64,000 bases of DNA, taken from assembly GCA_025403435.1 (NCBI GenBank), contig CM046327.1, positions 18,924,794 to 18,988,793 on the forward strand, read 5' to 3'. Under the pieces are notes generated by a model. That model searched no databases and was not told where the DNA came from. It saw nothing but the letters and a program-made list of their open reading frames with translations. Numbering within the stretch: position 1 is the first letter of the stretch; each line of letters begins with the position of its first letter. Shown one piece after another: positions 37,158 to 49,306 of this stretch. Source of the DNA: Artocarpus heterophyllus (Eukaryota > Streptophyta > Magnoliopsida > Rosales > Moraceae). A program made the position numbers and the translations under genes.

Positions 37158-39390
37158 TGTGACACTATTTATTTTCCTAACGGGTATTATGGTAATTAAA
37201 TCAAGTATTAGTGTGCCAATTAAAATTGTTTCATTTAAAAACTATTTTACAATATTTATTTTCACGTATTTTTAAATTTTCTATGCCGATTTAGTATATT
37301 TACTAAAATGCCCTTAAAACTTCTAATTAATTACGAAAATGCCATTTGGTGTTATTTGGATTAAAGTCTCCAGATGAGACATTACACCGACTCTTACATT
37401 TCTTGTCTCCCCCTCAATTATTCTCCTCTTCCCTTCTCACATATCCTTCTTTCTTCCTGCTCATTTCTTTTCTTCTTCCTCTGCATTTCTTTTCTTTTTC
37501 TCCTTCTCTTCTTCTTCATTCTTTCTTTCACAGTGAGACAACCAATGAAAACTAAAGGAAAAGCTCAAACACTCTTCATGAATTTCAAGTTATTCTCTCA
37601 TGGATCTTCACAAACAACTTCTCATAAACTTAAAGATCAAGGAAATCTAAACGTTTTCAAGATCAAACCATGGATTTGAGTTAAGTTTTGAGGTTAGATT
37701 TCTAAAAATTTAACTTTGATTTTAAGTTGTATTTTGGTATAAAAATTTGTGAGAATTATGTTTTTGATGTTTAGAGATGATTGTATATTGTCTATATAGA
37801 GTTTTTATGCTTAGAAAGCTGTTAGGAAACTAAGAATTTGATTAAAGGGCTTAGAAAATGAATTATGGATTCTCTATGAAAGATTTTCAGGTGAAAAATG
37901 ACATGTAGTTTTCACAAATCGTAAATAGTTTTCTATAAAGTTTGTAATTTCAAATAATTTTATTTTAATAAATATCCAACTTTTAATTATTTTAAGTATA
38001 AATATTTTAAAATCATATTATTTATTTTAAAAATTCATTTTCACATATTTCATACCAAAATAAAATTCATATATTTTTATTTTATTGTTATTTTATAATT
38101 TACTAAAATTAAGTTAAAAAATTACTATTTACAATTTTAGTACGTTAATGATCATGGAACACTAATAAAAATAAATTGTAAATTGTCATAATTATAAATT
38201 AAGATTTAAGTTAAAGTATGTTAATTTTACGCGTCGTAGGATAACGAAGTACTTAGAGCTTACGTGATGAGCTTGGTATCGTGAGCTAAAAGTTATTAGC
38301 ATGGTATTCACCAAGAGATAGGGATTTTATTACTCATCTTTTGTGAGGTTTTGATAAATTAAAATTTGGTTGTTTAATGTTGCAAGATATGTATATGATA
38401 TTTTGAATGTATATGATTATATCTATAATATGATAATGTGGAACTCGTCCTATATTGTACAGCAAGGAGCTAAATGATTTGACACATGTTGTTGTAAATT
38501 TAGAACCATAGTTAAGAAAACTAACTCTGTAAATAATGAATGAATATAGAGAAATGGTGAGACGTGAAAAAGGCGGCGGTTATGTCCTTGGGTACGAATA
38601 CCCTAAAAGGTAAAATAGGGGGAGGTGATGACGCTTCCTTGGGTCGAAAGTCCCAAACCACACTGTACAGGAATCGACTTGGTGAGGACTCGGGGCTTGA
38701 TGTCCCTTCACTAGAACACCCTTGGAATGTTTGGAAGGTGATCAAGCGCACCCAATTGGATTTCAATGAGTTGAGTGATACTCTATTGAACGTGGATACC
38801 TAGGAATAATGATGAATTGTAATATTTGTATATATGTATGTGTACAAAGCTCGGTAATAATTAACTATGGTATCCACGGAGTATGATCATAATAAATCTC
38901 ATAATCTGGATAATGATGAACACTAACTAACCATGTAGGTTTTAATGTGGCAATGATAAAAACCTAAAGGTGAGTAATGATTTTCCCTACTGAGCATATG
39001 TCACTCATTCCCCTATTTTTTTCATCTTTTTAGGACTCACAATGTGTGAGGTGGTGACAAGAAATATAGTTGAGGAAGCTATCTAGTTGTATTATGTTGG
39101 AATTGTTTCATTTATCAAAGAATGTCCTTCATGGTATTGTAAGCATCGTTTGTTACTTTCTATGACTGTATTAAGATGTGTTAAGGGTTGGAATGATGAT
39201 GATGATAGTTTTATATTATTAAAATTTAAGGTACTACATTAAACTGTAGTTTACTTATTTATTTATGTTTTTATTTCATTTTGAGAGTTTTTATTTAAGT
39301 CCCGGGTAAATTACTTTGATGTTTTATTTTTATTTTCTGATCTTTATTTTATTTATTAAAAACTGTTAACCCCTGCTTAGAGGCGTTATA
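37158..39390 (+). repeat. 5' LTR of the gene-capturing retrotransposon
   Basis: 2233 bp, starts TGTGACACTATTT and ends GGCGTTATA; the expected CA end has become TA. Includes a CT-rich segment at 37.40-37.53 kb. Confidence 0.85.
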
Positions 39391-39397
39391 GAATTTT

Positions 39398-39410
39398 TGG
39401 TATCAGAGCC
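39398..39410 (+). other. Primer binding site (initiator Met tRNA)
   Basis: TGGTATCAGAGCC starting 8 nt after the 5' LTR. Confidence 0.9.
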
Positions 39411-40688
39411 TAGGTTCGGTTAACCTAGGGAGTGTAGCACCACTTTAAAAATTTGTTTTTAAAATGGTTTTGAAGTTGAATTTTCATTGTCATCATCAAA
39501 ATAAACCTCTAAGTTGATTTATACAGTCCAAGAGGATGTAACGTAGAAAGACTCTAGAATGAAAGTATTAATTGTTATGTAGGAACGATAATTATATGGA
39601 ATGAATTTATGCGTAAATTGATTTTGAGAGATTTTTATAGATACAAGGAGGTAAGAACCTTTTATCTCGTGAGAAATAATAAGAAATATAAGGCTTGAGT
39701 TGTTGATCTCAAAGTTTGGCATAGATCTGTCAAATTCTTCATAATTGATTCGAACCTATGTAGTAATTGTGTGTAGACTCAATGGAAGACTTAAGTGTTG
39801 ACAACTTTTCTTGAAAGTTTTATTTACTTGAGCAATATGAGATAGGTTAGGAACCCAAAGTATTGAACCTTGAGAGGGGTAAATGTTAGTCTTTGGTCTA
39901 TTGGGACTGTATAAAAGTAGAGAATGCATGAATTTCAAGGTTGGAATATTTATGTTGCGTATGTTCTATCTAAGTAGTAAAATCAAGGATCTTTGCTCAT
40001 TGATGTAGTCTATATTGGAAGATAGAAAGTATATTGATTTCAAGGTTAGTTACATTCTAAACCCTTGGTAGTAAAGATGATGAATCCATTGAAAGAAGTT
40101 GAGTATTAAGGATAACATATGAGTGTATGCATTGTTCAATAAGGCTTTGATTAAAACAAATTATATGAGTTACTAGAGGATTATGTTGTTACGGAATGAT
40201 TTTAAATACCATTCGGGAAGATCCCTGATTGTCGTTAAATTAAACTTGTTGTTCATAGTTATTTTTATTTTTAGTGGACTTTGAAATGGGCCTAAGATCT
40301 GTACAAATTGGTTTTCAATTTTATGTTTGTTATTTAACTTGTTCTAAATGTCTTAAGGCCCGAAACAACTTGATTCATTTCAGCTTAGAACATTTGCGCC
40401 TAGTCCAAATCTTGAATCAGTTTGATTCACTCTGTCTCTTCTACCTGGCCTCTATACGTGTCATCTACAGTGGTTTAATTATTGTTTACATATACGTCTA
40501 CTGTGCATAGGAGTTTATTTCTCCAAGCTAACTCTCTCTCTCTTAATTTGTTATTCTCTCTCTAAATCGCAAATCCTCTTCTTTGTCTCTAGAACTTCTT
40601 CTTTCTTTCTAAAAGAAGAAGGAATTCTAGGATTCTGCAACTTACTATCTCAATTTTTCCTTTCTATCTACTCTCCTTTCATCTCATT
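39411..40688 (+). other. Non-coding leader of the retrotransposon and upstream part of captured segment 1
   Basis: No gag-like frame. From about 40510 the sequence becomes CT-rich (CTAACTCTCTCTCTCTTAAT), like a plant 5' leader, just before the small ORF. The boundary of the captured piece cannot be seen directly. Confidence 0.5.
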
Positions 40689-41102
40689 ATGGATCCAAAA
40701 TACCAACACCTGAGAAAACATTTTCCGTCACTCTCCCAAAAGATTCTTGGAAAGAAATACAAGACTAGGATCACTCGGTTGTGGATTCTTATGCGTTTTG
40801 GCATCCCTGGTGATGTGAGGATATTGATAGAGGGGAAGATCCGTTCAAGTGACTTTAGTCAAGATGTCGGTTTACTAGGAACAGGTACCAGTCGTAGTGC
40901 GATGAAAAGAAGAGCTTGTGCTATTGCGGTAACTTGTAACAAATATGGAAGACAAAATTGTAACAGTAAATGTACTTCACCTAGTTATATGTCTACGAAT
41001 AGAGAGGATAAAATAAGGTTTTGTAGGGATGGACTCTCTAAGGAGAACTTGGATAACCTCCATGCTCCTCTTCAATATCATCCTAGTGGGTATGTTCAAT
41101 GA
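40689..41102 (+). CDS. Basic Cys-rich small ORF inside the retrotransposon
   Basis: 137 codons from ATG at 40689, ending in TGA at 41100-41102; the same frame stays open for another 35 codons to TAA at 41208-41210, so the TGA may be a late mutation. The product is basic, with GTGTSRSAMKRRA (64-76) followed by cysteines C77, C83, C91, C95 and later C112. A basic arm before a Cys cluster suggests nucleic-acid binding. The arrangement reminds me of the Cys-rich nucleic-acid-binding proteins encoded near the 3' end of carlaviruses (Betaflexiviridae); this is a weak, by-eye resemblance. A host gene fragment is the alternative. It lies upstream of the LOG copy in the same orientation. Confidence 0.4.
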   Translation: MDPKYQHLRKHFPSLSQKILGKKYKTRITRLWILMRFGIPGDVRILIEGKIRSSDFSQDVGLLGTGTSRSAMKRRACAIAVTCNKYGRQNCNSKCTSPSYMSTNREDKIRFCRDGLSKENLDNLHAPLQYHPSGYVQ

Positions 41103-41210
41103 GCTATTTTTAAACTTTGGCCCAAAATGTATGCAGAAAGAAAGCATCTCAAGAATATGGTATTTCTAGATCCTATTTGCCAAGCCATAAGAAAACTGGA
41201 TGGGGAATAA

Positions 41211-41851
41211 GTCATTGCTCTATAAAGGTTGTTTAGTCTTTGCTTGTTTGAAATCGTTTCAATTGACCTTTAATAGTCTATGTCTTTCTTTTAACTGAGA
41301 ATATTTGCCTTTGTATTTGAAATAATTGTGATGATTAGATCGATACAATAAGTGTTAGTATCTTATTTAATTTATGGTTTTCTTTAATATAAATATATAC
41401 AATAAAATTTATTATCCTGTCAGACACATGACATGCGATACTGTAACATGTTTGAATCTTTGAAACTTATCCAGATATTTCAAGATTTGTATCTCAAATT
41501 TTAAAAGTTCTACAGTATTTGTCGTTTATAGGGATTTTCTAGATTCAGCGTGCATTTGTTAAAAGGTCTACAGTTGTGTTAAGAGTGTCTTTTGTCAAAT
41601 TATTCTCAATTGTCAAATCCAATTAGAGTCTAATCTTTTTCAAAAAGTAAATCAGATTTTCTATAAACTGTCAATCGCTTTTTCTTACTTTCTTACCTAC
41701 ACAATACTTTATTTAAATCTTTGGATTATCTTTTTGTTACCTACTCGTCTGTCTTTTTAGTCCTTTTATGTATTTCTTATCCTTAAAATCTCAAGTAGAA
41801 CCCCAAGTTTAAATGGATCAGACATAAAGCAATCACTTATATAAACCAAAC
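41211..41851. other. Spacer between small ORF and LOG copy
   Basis: AT-rich; no frame or known motif. It may be the 3' untranslated part of the first captured transcript plus the 5' leader of the second. Confidence 0.4.
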
Positions 41852-42476
41852 ATGTCTACCTCCTAATCCACCAAGGAAATAAAGAATGTCTATGTCTTTT
41901 GTGGTTCCAGCCCTGAAAAAGAGAAAGTCTATCTAAAAGCTACAAAACACTTAGGGCAAGTCCAAGCACGCAGGAAAATTAACCTGACCTATGGGAGTGG
42001 TATTTTAGCATTAATGGGAAATGTGGCAAGTCTTAGGGATTATTCCTCGACTCCTCGCTGAGGGGAACCTTTGTGGAAAAACGATAGGTAAGGAGAAAAG
42101 AATGCTGGACACCCCTGAATGTCATAAAGTCATGATTGATAATTCTGATGCTTTTATAGCATTACCTGGTGGTCTAGGTACCCTTGAGGAAGTATTCGTA
42201 GTTGCTAGTAGGCAATTATTGGGCTTTCATTCTAAACCCTTGGGGCTTTTAAATGTAAATAGTTTTTATGATGGTCTTTTAAAATTTTTAGATTACGCTA
42301 TGAGAGAAAACTTCATTGTAGAATTGAAAAGATAAATCTTTGTTACTGCTTCAATAGTTGAGGAATTGTTAGATAAGATGCAAATCATCCCTCCAGAGTT
42401 TGACACTGTAACATCCAAGCTTAAATGGGAGAAGGAAAGCTGGGAGCCACCATTTGACTTGAATTTCCAACTGTAA
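41852..42476 (+). pseudogene. LOG: Intronless LOG-like (cytokinin riboside 5'-monophosphate phosphoribohydrolase) copy
   Basis: LOG enzymes release active cytokinin bases from nucleotide precursors. The frame from ATG 41852 gives KNVYVFCGSSPEKEKVYLKA and LTYGSGILALMG; after a +1 frame change near 42020 it gives LGIIPRLLAEGN, then DAFIALPGGLGTLEEVF (the PGGxGTxxE signature, Glu catalytic in the family) and KPLGLLNVNSFYDGLL. About 208 codons span ATG to TAA (42474-42476), near the normal LOG length, so it is almost the whole coding region. Plant LOG genes have several introns and none is present here, so it looks copied from spliced RNA. Breaks: TAA at codon 5, the frameshift with a small deletion near 42020-42035, and TAA at about 42333-42335. 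It is not expected to make an active enzyme. Confidence 0.85.
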
Positions 42477-43426
42477 TCTTTTGGTTTTATCTATAGCATG
42501 TAGGCATGTATGTTTGTGTTTCATGTGTCATGGTAACCGTTTTCTCCACACTCTATATTTCTTATGGTATATTGTTGTTAAAATCTTTAGATTCATTGAC
42601 CCTAATGCCGGGATGGCTGATAATATGGAGTACTTGATACTCTTGAAACGCATCCTATTTAAGGTCCGATCTTTTGTTTATCGATGTTTTTGTATTCTAT
42701 AAGCATGCATGATATGGATAGCTAGTATACGGAGTGCCCTGTATTCTCGAAACGTATCCATGTTATGTTTGTAATGTGTAGCATTCTGTTAACGTTTTGT
42801 AGAAGACCAAAGTCAATTATGGGGATACTCCATAGAAAATATAAGTGTGTTATGTGCGTGAAATGTTTGTGTGTCATGAAGGTAGATGTTTAATGCAAAA
42901 TCTGTCGAGTTGGCTCTAATTATGAGATTCCCTCTAATATCTCTATGTATAAGTTTAATGTATGATTTTGAATAGAAGGGCTAGTGTTATATATTTTATG
43001 ACTCTGTTTTAGTTTATTAGTTGGAATGTGAAATCAACCATTCTTGACTTTTCCTTACTCAGAAAGGAAAAGGAACCTAAAGATGAAGTATACATAATTT
43101 TATTGGCAATCTCCTTAGTGCAATTGTAAATCACAGTCCATGGATAGTGAAGGACTGAAAAGTTGGGATGATAAGTATGTGTCCTTTTCTAATCAGATTC
43201 TTAAACCATTATACGGTGTTATAAGTTGGAATATGTTAGAAATACTCTTGTTGAGGGATTTGATATTTAGAGTATAATTGATGTCCCAAGCCAATGAATA
43301 GAAACATAGTGACCCATATTTGGAGATAAAATAGCACAAAGGGTGTGGAGTCAAAAGCGGAATCATAACGGAATTATAGTTTTCACTAGTATAGTTAGAT
43401 TTGAAATTTCAGGGATGAAATTTCTT
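42477..43426. other. 3' interior of the retrotransposon
   Basis: No coding sequence. The first part may be the 3' untranslated region of the captured LOG transcript; the remainder is retrotransposon interior up to the purine tract. Confidence 0.45.
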
Positions 43427-43439
43427 TAAGGGGTAGAGC
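43427..43439 (+). other. Polypurine tract of the retrotransposon
   Basis: AAGGGGTAGAGC directly before the 3' LTR start TGTGACACC. Confidence 0.75.
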
Positions 43440-45806
43440 TGTGACACCTGTTTTTTTTCTAACAGGTATATGGTAATTAAATCAATTATTAGTTTGCCAA
43501 TTAAAATTGTTTCATTTAAAACTATTTCACAATATTTATTTTCACTTATTTTTAAATTTTCTATACCTATTTAGTATATTTACCGAAATGCCCTTAAAAC
43601 TTCTAATTAATTACGAAAATACCATTTGACATTATTTGGATTAAAGTCTCCAGAAGAGACATTACACCGACTCTTACATTCTTGTTTCCCCCTCAATTAT
43701 TCTCCTCTTCCCTTCTCACGTTTCCTTCTTTCTTCCCTGCTCATTTCTTTTCTTCTTCCTCTGCATTTCTTTTCTTTTTCTCCTTCTCTTCTTCTTCATT
43801 CTTTCTTTCACAGTGAGACAACCAAAGAAAACCAAAGGAAAAGCTCAAACACTCTTCATGAATTTCAAGTTATTCTCTCATGGATCTTCACAAACAACTT
43901 CTCATAAGCTTAAAGATCAAGGAAATCTAAACGTTTTCAAGATCAAACCATGGATTTGAGTTAAGTTTTGAGGTTAGATTTCTAAACTTTAACTTTGATT
44001 TTAAGTTGTATTTTGGTATAAAAATTTATGAGAATTATGTTTTTGATGTTTAGAGATTATTATATATTGTCTATATATAGTTTTTATGCTTAGAAAGCTA
44101 TTAAGAAACTAAGAATTTGATTAAAGGGCTTAGAAAACAAATTTTGGGTTATTTGTGAAAGATTTCTAGGTGAAAATCGACATGTCGTTTTCACAAAGCT
44201 ACATGTTGTTTTCCCATACAAAAATTCAATAAAGACAAGCTTCAGGTGGGATTCAAACCCCCAATCTCAAGAACAATAAAATGGAGTCAAATCACTAGGA
44301 CAAGAGTAGTTATTTGATAATTTATGTTTCAGAAATCGTAAATAGTTTTCTATAAAGTTTGTAATTTCAAATAATTTTATTTTAATAAATATCCAACATT
44401 TAATTATTCTAATTATAAATATTTTAAAATCATATTATTTATTTTAAAAATTCATTTTCACATATTTCATACCAAAATAAAATTCATATATTTTTATTTT
44501 ATTGTTATTTTATAATTTACTAAAATTAAATTAAAAAATTGATATTTATAATTTTAGTACGTTAATGATCACGACACACTGATAAAAATAAATGGTAAAT
44601 TGTCATAATTATAAATTAGGATTTCAATAAAAGTATGGTAATTTTACGCGTCGTAGGATAACGAAGTACTTGGAGCTTACGTAATGAGCTTGGTATCGTA
44701 AGCTGGAAGTTATTAGCATGGTATTCACCAAGAGGTAGGGATTCTATTACTCATCTTTTGTGAGGCTTTAATAAATTAAAATTTGGTTGTTTAATGTTGC
44801 AAGATATGTATATGATATTTTGAATGTATATAATTATATCTATAACATGATGATGTAGAATTTGTCATGTATTGTACAGCGAATAGTATAATGATTTGAC
44901 ATATGTTGTTATAAATTAAGAAGCATGGTTAGGAAAACTAACTCTATAAATAACGAATGATTTTAGAAAAATGGTGAGACGTGAAGAGGGCGGCGGTTAC
45001 GTCCTTGGGCACGAATATCTTAAAAGGTAAAATAGGGGGAGGTGATGACGCTCCCTTGGGTCGAAAGTCTCAAAACGCATTGTACAGGAATCAACTTGGT
45101 GAGGACTCGAGCTTGATGTCCCCTCACTAAAACACCCTTGGAATGTTTGGAGGGTGATCAAACGCGCCCAATTGGGTTTTGATGAGTTGAGTGATACTCT
45201 ATTGAACGTGGATACCTAAGAATAATGATGAATTGTAATATTTGTATATATGTATGTGTATGAAACTCGGAAATAATTAACTATAGTATCTACGGAGTAT
45301 GATCATAATAAATCTCATAATCTGAATAATGATGAACACTAACTAACCATGTAGGTTTTAATGTGGCAATGATAAAAACCTAAAGGTGAATAATGGTTTT
45401 TCCTACTGAGTATGTTGTCACTCATTCCTCTATATTTTCATCTTTTCAGGACTTACAATATGTGAGGTGGTGACAAGAAATATAGTTGAGGAAGCTATGT
45501 AGCTGTATTATGTTGGAATTGTTTCATTTATCAAAGAATGTCCCTCATGATATTGTAAGCATCGTTTGTTACTTTCTGTGATTGTATTAAGATGTATTGA
45601 GGGTTGAAATGATGATGATGATAGTTTTATATTATTAAAATTTAAGGTACTACATTAAACTGTGGTTTATTTATTTGTTTATGTTTTTATTTCATTTTGG
45701 GAGTTTTTATTTAAGTCCTGGGTAAATTACTTTGATGTTTTATTTTTATTTTCTGATCTTTATTTTATTTATTAAAAACCATTAACCCCCACTTAAGGGC
45801 ATTACA
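43440..45806 (+). repeat. 3' LTR of the gene-capturing retrotransposon
   Basis: 2367 bp, TGTGACACC to GCATTACA. It is 134 bp longer than the 5' LTR because of the extra segment at about 44198-44331. Confidence 0.85.
44198..44331 (-). mobile_element. Extra 134-bp segment in the 3' LTR, possibly a SINE
   Basis: Present only in the 3' LTR. On the minus strand it has GGGTTTGAATCCC, a box B-like sequence, with CCTAGTGATTTG upstream, as in tRNA-derived SINEs. A deletion in the 5' LTR would explain the difference equally well. Confidence 0.35.
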
Positions 45807-45811
45807 TTCTT

Positions 45812-45923
45812 ATTCATTGGGGTGCTTAATATAAATGTTGCCTCAAATGGATTTTTTTTTTTTTTAAGGTATGGTTGACGGGCACTAGACCCAGCGGTTT
45901 TTCTCACCACATGAGGTGACACT
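45812..45923. other. Short spacer with a GGGCACTAGACCCAGCGG repeat
   Basis: GGGCACTAGACCCAGCGG..CTCACCACATGAGGTG here also occurs at about 58830-58870, so it is a dispersed repeat fragment. Confidence 0.5.
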
Positions 45924-47775
45924 TGTTAGACATGTATTCCCTAAGAAATAAAAGTGCAATATGTTTTTGGAGATATTTTTATTAATAAAAAGTTTATTTA
46001 TTATTCATATACTAAATTGTTGTCCTCTTTATGTTCATATTTGTTGAATGTATGATAAACAAACAAAAGTCTGAGACTATCGGTCTAAACCTTTAGAATC
46101 AGGCATATAATAGACAGATTATGCAGAAGACATGATTCTAAAAGTGAAAGTCTAAATCATAAGATCCGCAATCGAGGGAATAAAGTTGAGTGCTTTATTC
46201 ACGCAAAGATTGTTATGTTGTCTATATCCGTAACGGGAGATGGTTTGTCTTGGCCATCGGAGGTGGACTCCACGAATAGAAACATTGGCACATTATCATA
46301 AATGACGATGTATTGGATCAAGACATAAAGTGTAATTGATTTGAATTAATAATTCTGTCTCAACAAATCAATTCACTATAGACAATCATATGTGCTATAT
46401 CTAAATCCTGAGATGAATAGTAGGCTCATTGTCTTCACTTATGTCTTTTGATGTACCAGAGAGTGACATCCAGATTTTTATGATGGTACGTATACCGGTA
46501 CGCTGGAGACATGACTCTTGATATTATATACTTGTTATTCATAAATATGGAATCCATAGCTCCTCTTTAGGAGTCGATGATATCCTCTTATATGCATTAT
46601 CCTGTAATTGAAAAACTGGAGCGCTCAACCATTTGGATACATAATTGTAACTAAATGGTATACTATCTTCGAATGGTAAATTTTCGATGGTGAGATAATA
46701 GAACGTAAGAAAAAAAATAATCGAGAAGGTAAAACAGAATTTAACCTTAAGCCGATTATGGATAATCCTGTTGGAATACGACATATTATGATATGTCATG
46801 GAGACTTAGTTATATGGGCTTTGTAATTCTATATAGTTCGAGAGTATAGCTCTAAGCTTTTAGTGGAGTAGCGTTAGAGTTGATAATTATGAAATGTATA
46901 TCTAGGATATTGGGTTTCATAATTATCAAGAGCTTGAACTATATAAATCCGTTAGGTCCCTTTTGCTAGCTCATAATAATCTTGTAACGATACAGTGTGT
47001 TTTTTCAATAAATTGATGACTTATGTTAAATTATTAGATTTGTTGAAATTCGATAGGATCAGATAATTCATGTTTGTTTATCGATTGAATTAATTTGGTG
47101 AAAAATTAATTCAAGATAAACTTGTTAAATTATTAGAAATATTTATTTTCCTAGAGATTATCTAGATATTGTTATTTTAATTAGATAATTTCTTTATTGG
47201 ATTATTTGAATTAAAACTGAGGCTTTATCTAAAAAATCTTGGGTGATAAATAAAATATTCGCAAGAATCATTTATCGTAAGTTCCGCAAGCCAGTCTTCA
47301 GGTTCGGCCTGTCGATAGAGTAAGTTCAGCAGGCCGATATGCCAGTTTAGCTTGCCGACCAAACGATAATTTGATCATGTGTTTTTACACAATTTTATCA
47401 TATGTTGATCTAGATTCGAATTTTTGAGACATTATCTGATAAGGACTAACCCTTGTGTCCAACCTCTATAAATAGGGAGTGAGACTCATAAGTTATTTAG
47501 ATCAGTTGAGAGATCAATAGTGAGCACTCTATACTATAAGTCTTTGTAACTCCCCTAAAGAGCTATTGTTCACAAATCACGAACCTTAGTTTTAGATATC
47601 TCTCGATTGGTTGGAACAAGAGTCACCAAAGAAAGGCTGTACGAGGTGTGCCCATACATACTCCGATCGTGGATAAAGAATAGCAAAAAAGATCAGTTGG
47701 TTGAGGCTCTTTTGAAATACCTTTTTCTTCACAGATTGCAAAGAGCTCTTCAACATTAAAAGATTAGTAAAATTT
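45924..47775 (+). mobile_element. Truncated, diverged Copia LTR in plus orientation
   Basis: Starts TGTTAGACATGTATTCC, the sense start of the Copia LTR seen at 12.0 and 21.7 kb, and follows it in the same order for about 1.85 kb. This includes the degenerate palindromic units (47280-47360) and the stretch matching GATCAGTTGGTTGAGGCTC. The last part of the LTR (about 120 bp) is missing; near 47770-47785 it joins REM-type intron sequence at a short AACAGA match. There is no interior sequence, so it is a solo or truncated LTR, older than the complete element. Confidence 0.8.
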
Positions 47776-47838
47776 AAACAGAGAATAATTATGTGATATT
47801 TCAAGGTAGAAATTAAAAAGGGAGATCTAGAAACTTAC

Positions 47839-47922
47839 AAGCTTGTTATCTTGAGGCGTTTCTTCAAAAATTATCTTGAAAAATTGTAGAGTTCTTGATG
47901 AAAACGTTGCCTGGCTTGACAT
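47839..47922 (-). pseudogene. Lone REM first exon (copy C)
   Basis: ATG at 47922 reads MSSQATFSSRTLQFFKIIFE and ends at a GTAAGT donor after 28 codons, nearly identical to exon 1 of the intact gene at 32832. Everything downstream is gone: intron 1 joins the Copia LTR fragment near 47780. By position it corresponds to copy B in the duplicated block. Confidence 0.85.
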
Positions 47923-49306
47923 CTTTGAACTTGTGAAGGTTGAAATTGGGTTTCGAAGCCAGAGACAAAATTATATTAATGTTGTCGAAGAAAAAGACCA
48001 TGACATGCAAGCTTCATTAGAATCTAACAAAAAAGAAAAGAAATGAAAAGAAAAAAGCACCGACAAAACCAATTTAAAAAAATGTCAGCAAAAAGAAAAA
48101 GAAAAATCAACCAAAAACAAGATAAAAGTATTTCCTGGCACAAAAATGGACTTACATTCTGAATTTTTTGTTTTCTTCTTGATCCAAGATTTTGCATGCA
48201 AACAACTAAACTCAAGTTTCTAAGCTCATTTGAAAAATCTGGAAGTCATTGAAGAAGAGTGAGCTATATATATATATAGTGCGTGTGCGTGCCTATATAG
48301 GGAAAGTGAAGTAGCAGCAGAGTTTGTCATCAACGCGTCATGAAGTTACCACCACGCGTTGTTTTATTGCTCTATGGGCAAGATTATTACAATTTCCCAT
48401 TATATATGTACCATTACTAATGAGACAGCTTTTCAGCAACGTTGCATAGCAAAACCTATTAGGCAACGACAGTATGGTAAACGACAATATCTCTTGCAAA
48501 TAACTAGAAGAATACTGTAGAAAAGGATAAACGGATACTAAGAAACAGAAATGACTTTGGAAAACAAAACAGAAAAAAGAAAAAAAAAATTGATATTAGA
48601 AAACGATAATAATTTGGGAGAAACATTCCTCTTTAAAACAATTCAAGTTTCTCTATTATTGTTATGATGCGACGGAAAAATAGTTTAAAAAAACCACACG
48701 TGATATAACTTGTTGGCGATTACAGTTTCAACACTTCTTTATGGTTCTAATTGTTTTTACTATAATGTTTTCTCTCATAAAATTTTTTTAAAAAAAAGTT
48801 TCAATCATAAAAGATGATTTCAACCGCTCTCTTAAATAGACTATAAAATAGGACAATATTAAATGGGGACCAATTGTACAACTACTGTAAAATCAATCCC
48901 ACAGCATCAGGCTTATTTATAGGACCTATTTTTTAAAAAAAAAAATTATGTCGCTTTTAAAAAATAATTATTTATGCTAGGTTTAAAAAAGTGTCACATT
49001 GCACTCACAAAGTAGTTATCCTAAAAAAAATATATCACATTTACCCCTCATAATACATGATTAAGTTCTATCACATTTATACATATATAGCATTTGTAAA
49101 ATAAATTTTATTTAATAAATTTTAAAAGATTGCATTCACGAAAACTCGTCTCCTTTTAGCTCTTAGTGTTAATAATGCCTCTAAAGCTATGGTGTTGCTC
49201 ACCGTATGAGGCGGCGCCAACATGCTGCCCAAAATATACAAGTAATCGACAGAAGATCAAATTTTAAAAGGTTCAATTTTCATCAAAATCACTATAATTT
49301 TGGCAA

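Larger units (their letters stand above)
37153..45811 (+). mobile_element. Non-autonomous LTR retrotransposon carrying captured gene copies
   Basis: Element 37158-45806 (8649 bp), plus strand, with perfect target duplication TTCTT (37153-37157, 45807-45811). The 5' LTR is 37158-39390 and the 3' LTR 43440-45806. A primer site TGGTATCAGAGCC follows the 5' LTR, and a purine tract AAGGGGTAGAGC precedes the 3' LTR. The 4.05 kb interior has no gag or pol. Instead it holds, in sense orientation, a small Cys-rich ORF and an intronless LOG-like gene. LTR ends TGTGACAC..GCATTACA and the leader GGTATCAGAGCCTAGGTT resemble plant Ty3/Gypsy elements, so it was probably moved in trans by a Gypsy relative. 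The LTRs differ clearly, so the insertion is older than the Copia at 12-22 kb. Confidence 0.85.

Noticed and set aside
37346..37679. Frames with Leu/Ser/Phe-rich protein in the 5' LTR (and at 43626-43907)
   Set aside because: They come from a CT-rich LTR segment, differ between the two LTRs by frame breaks, and have no family.
40274..40510. 78-codon frame before the Cys-rich ORF
   Set aside because: Hydrophobic composition and no motif; it is more likely leader or promoter sequence of the captured piece.
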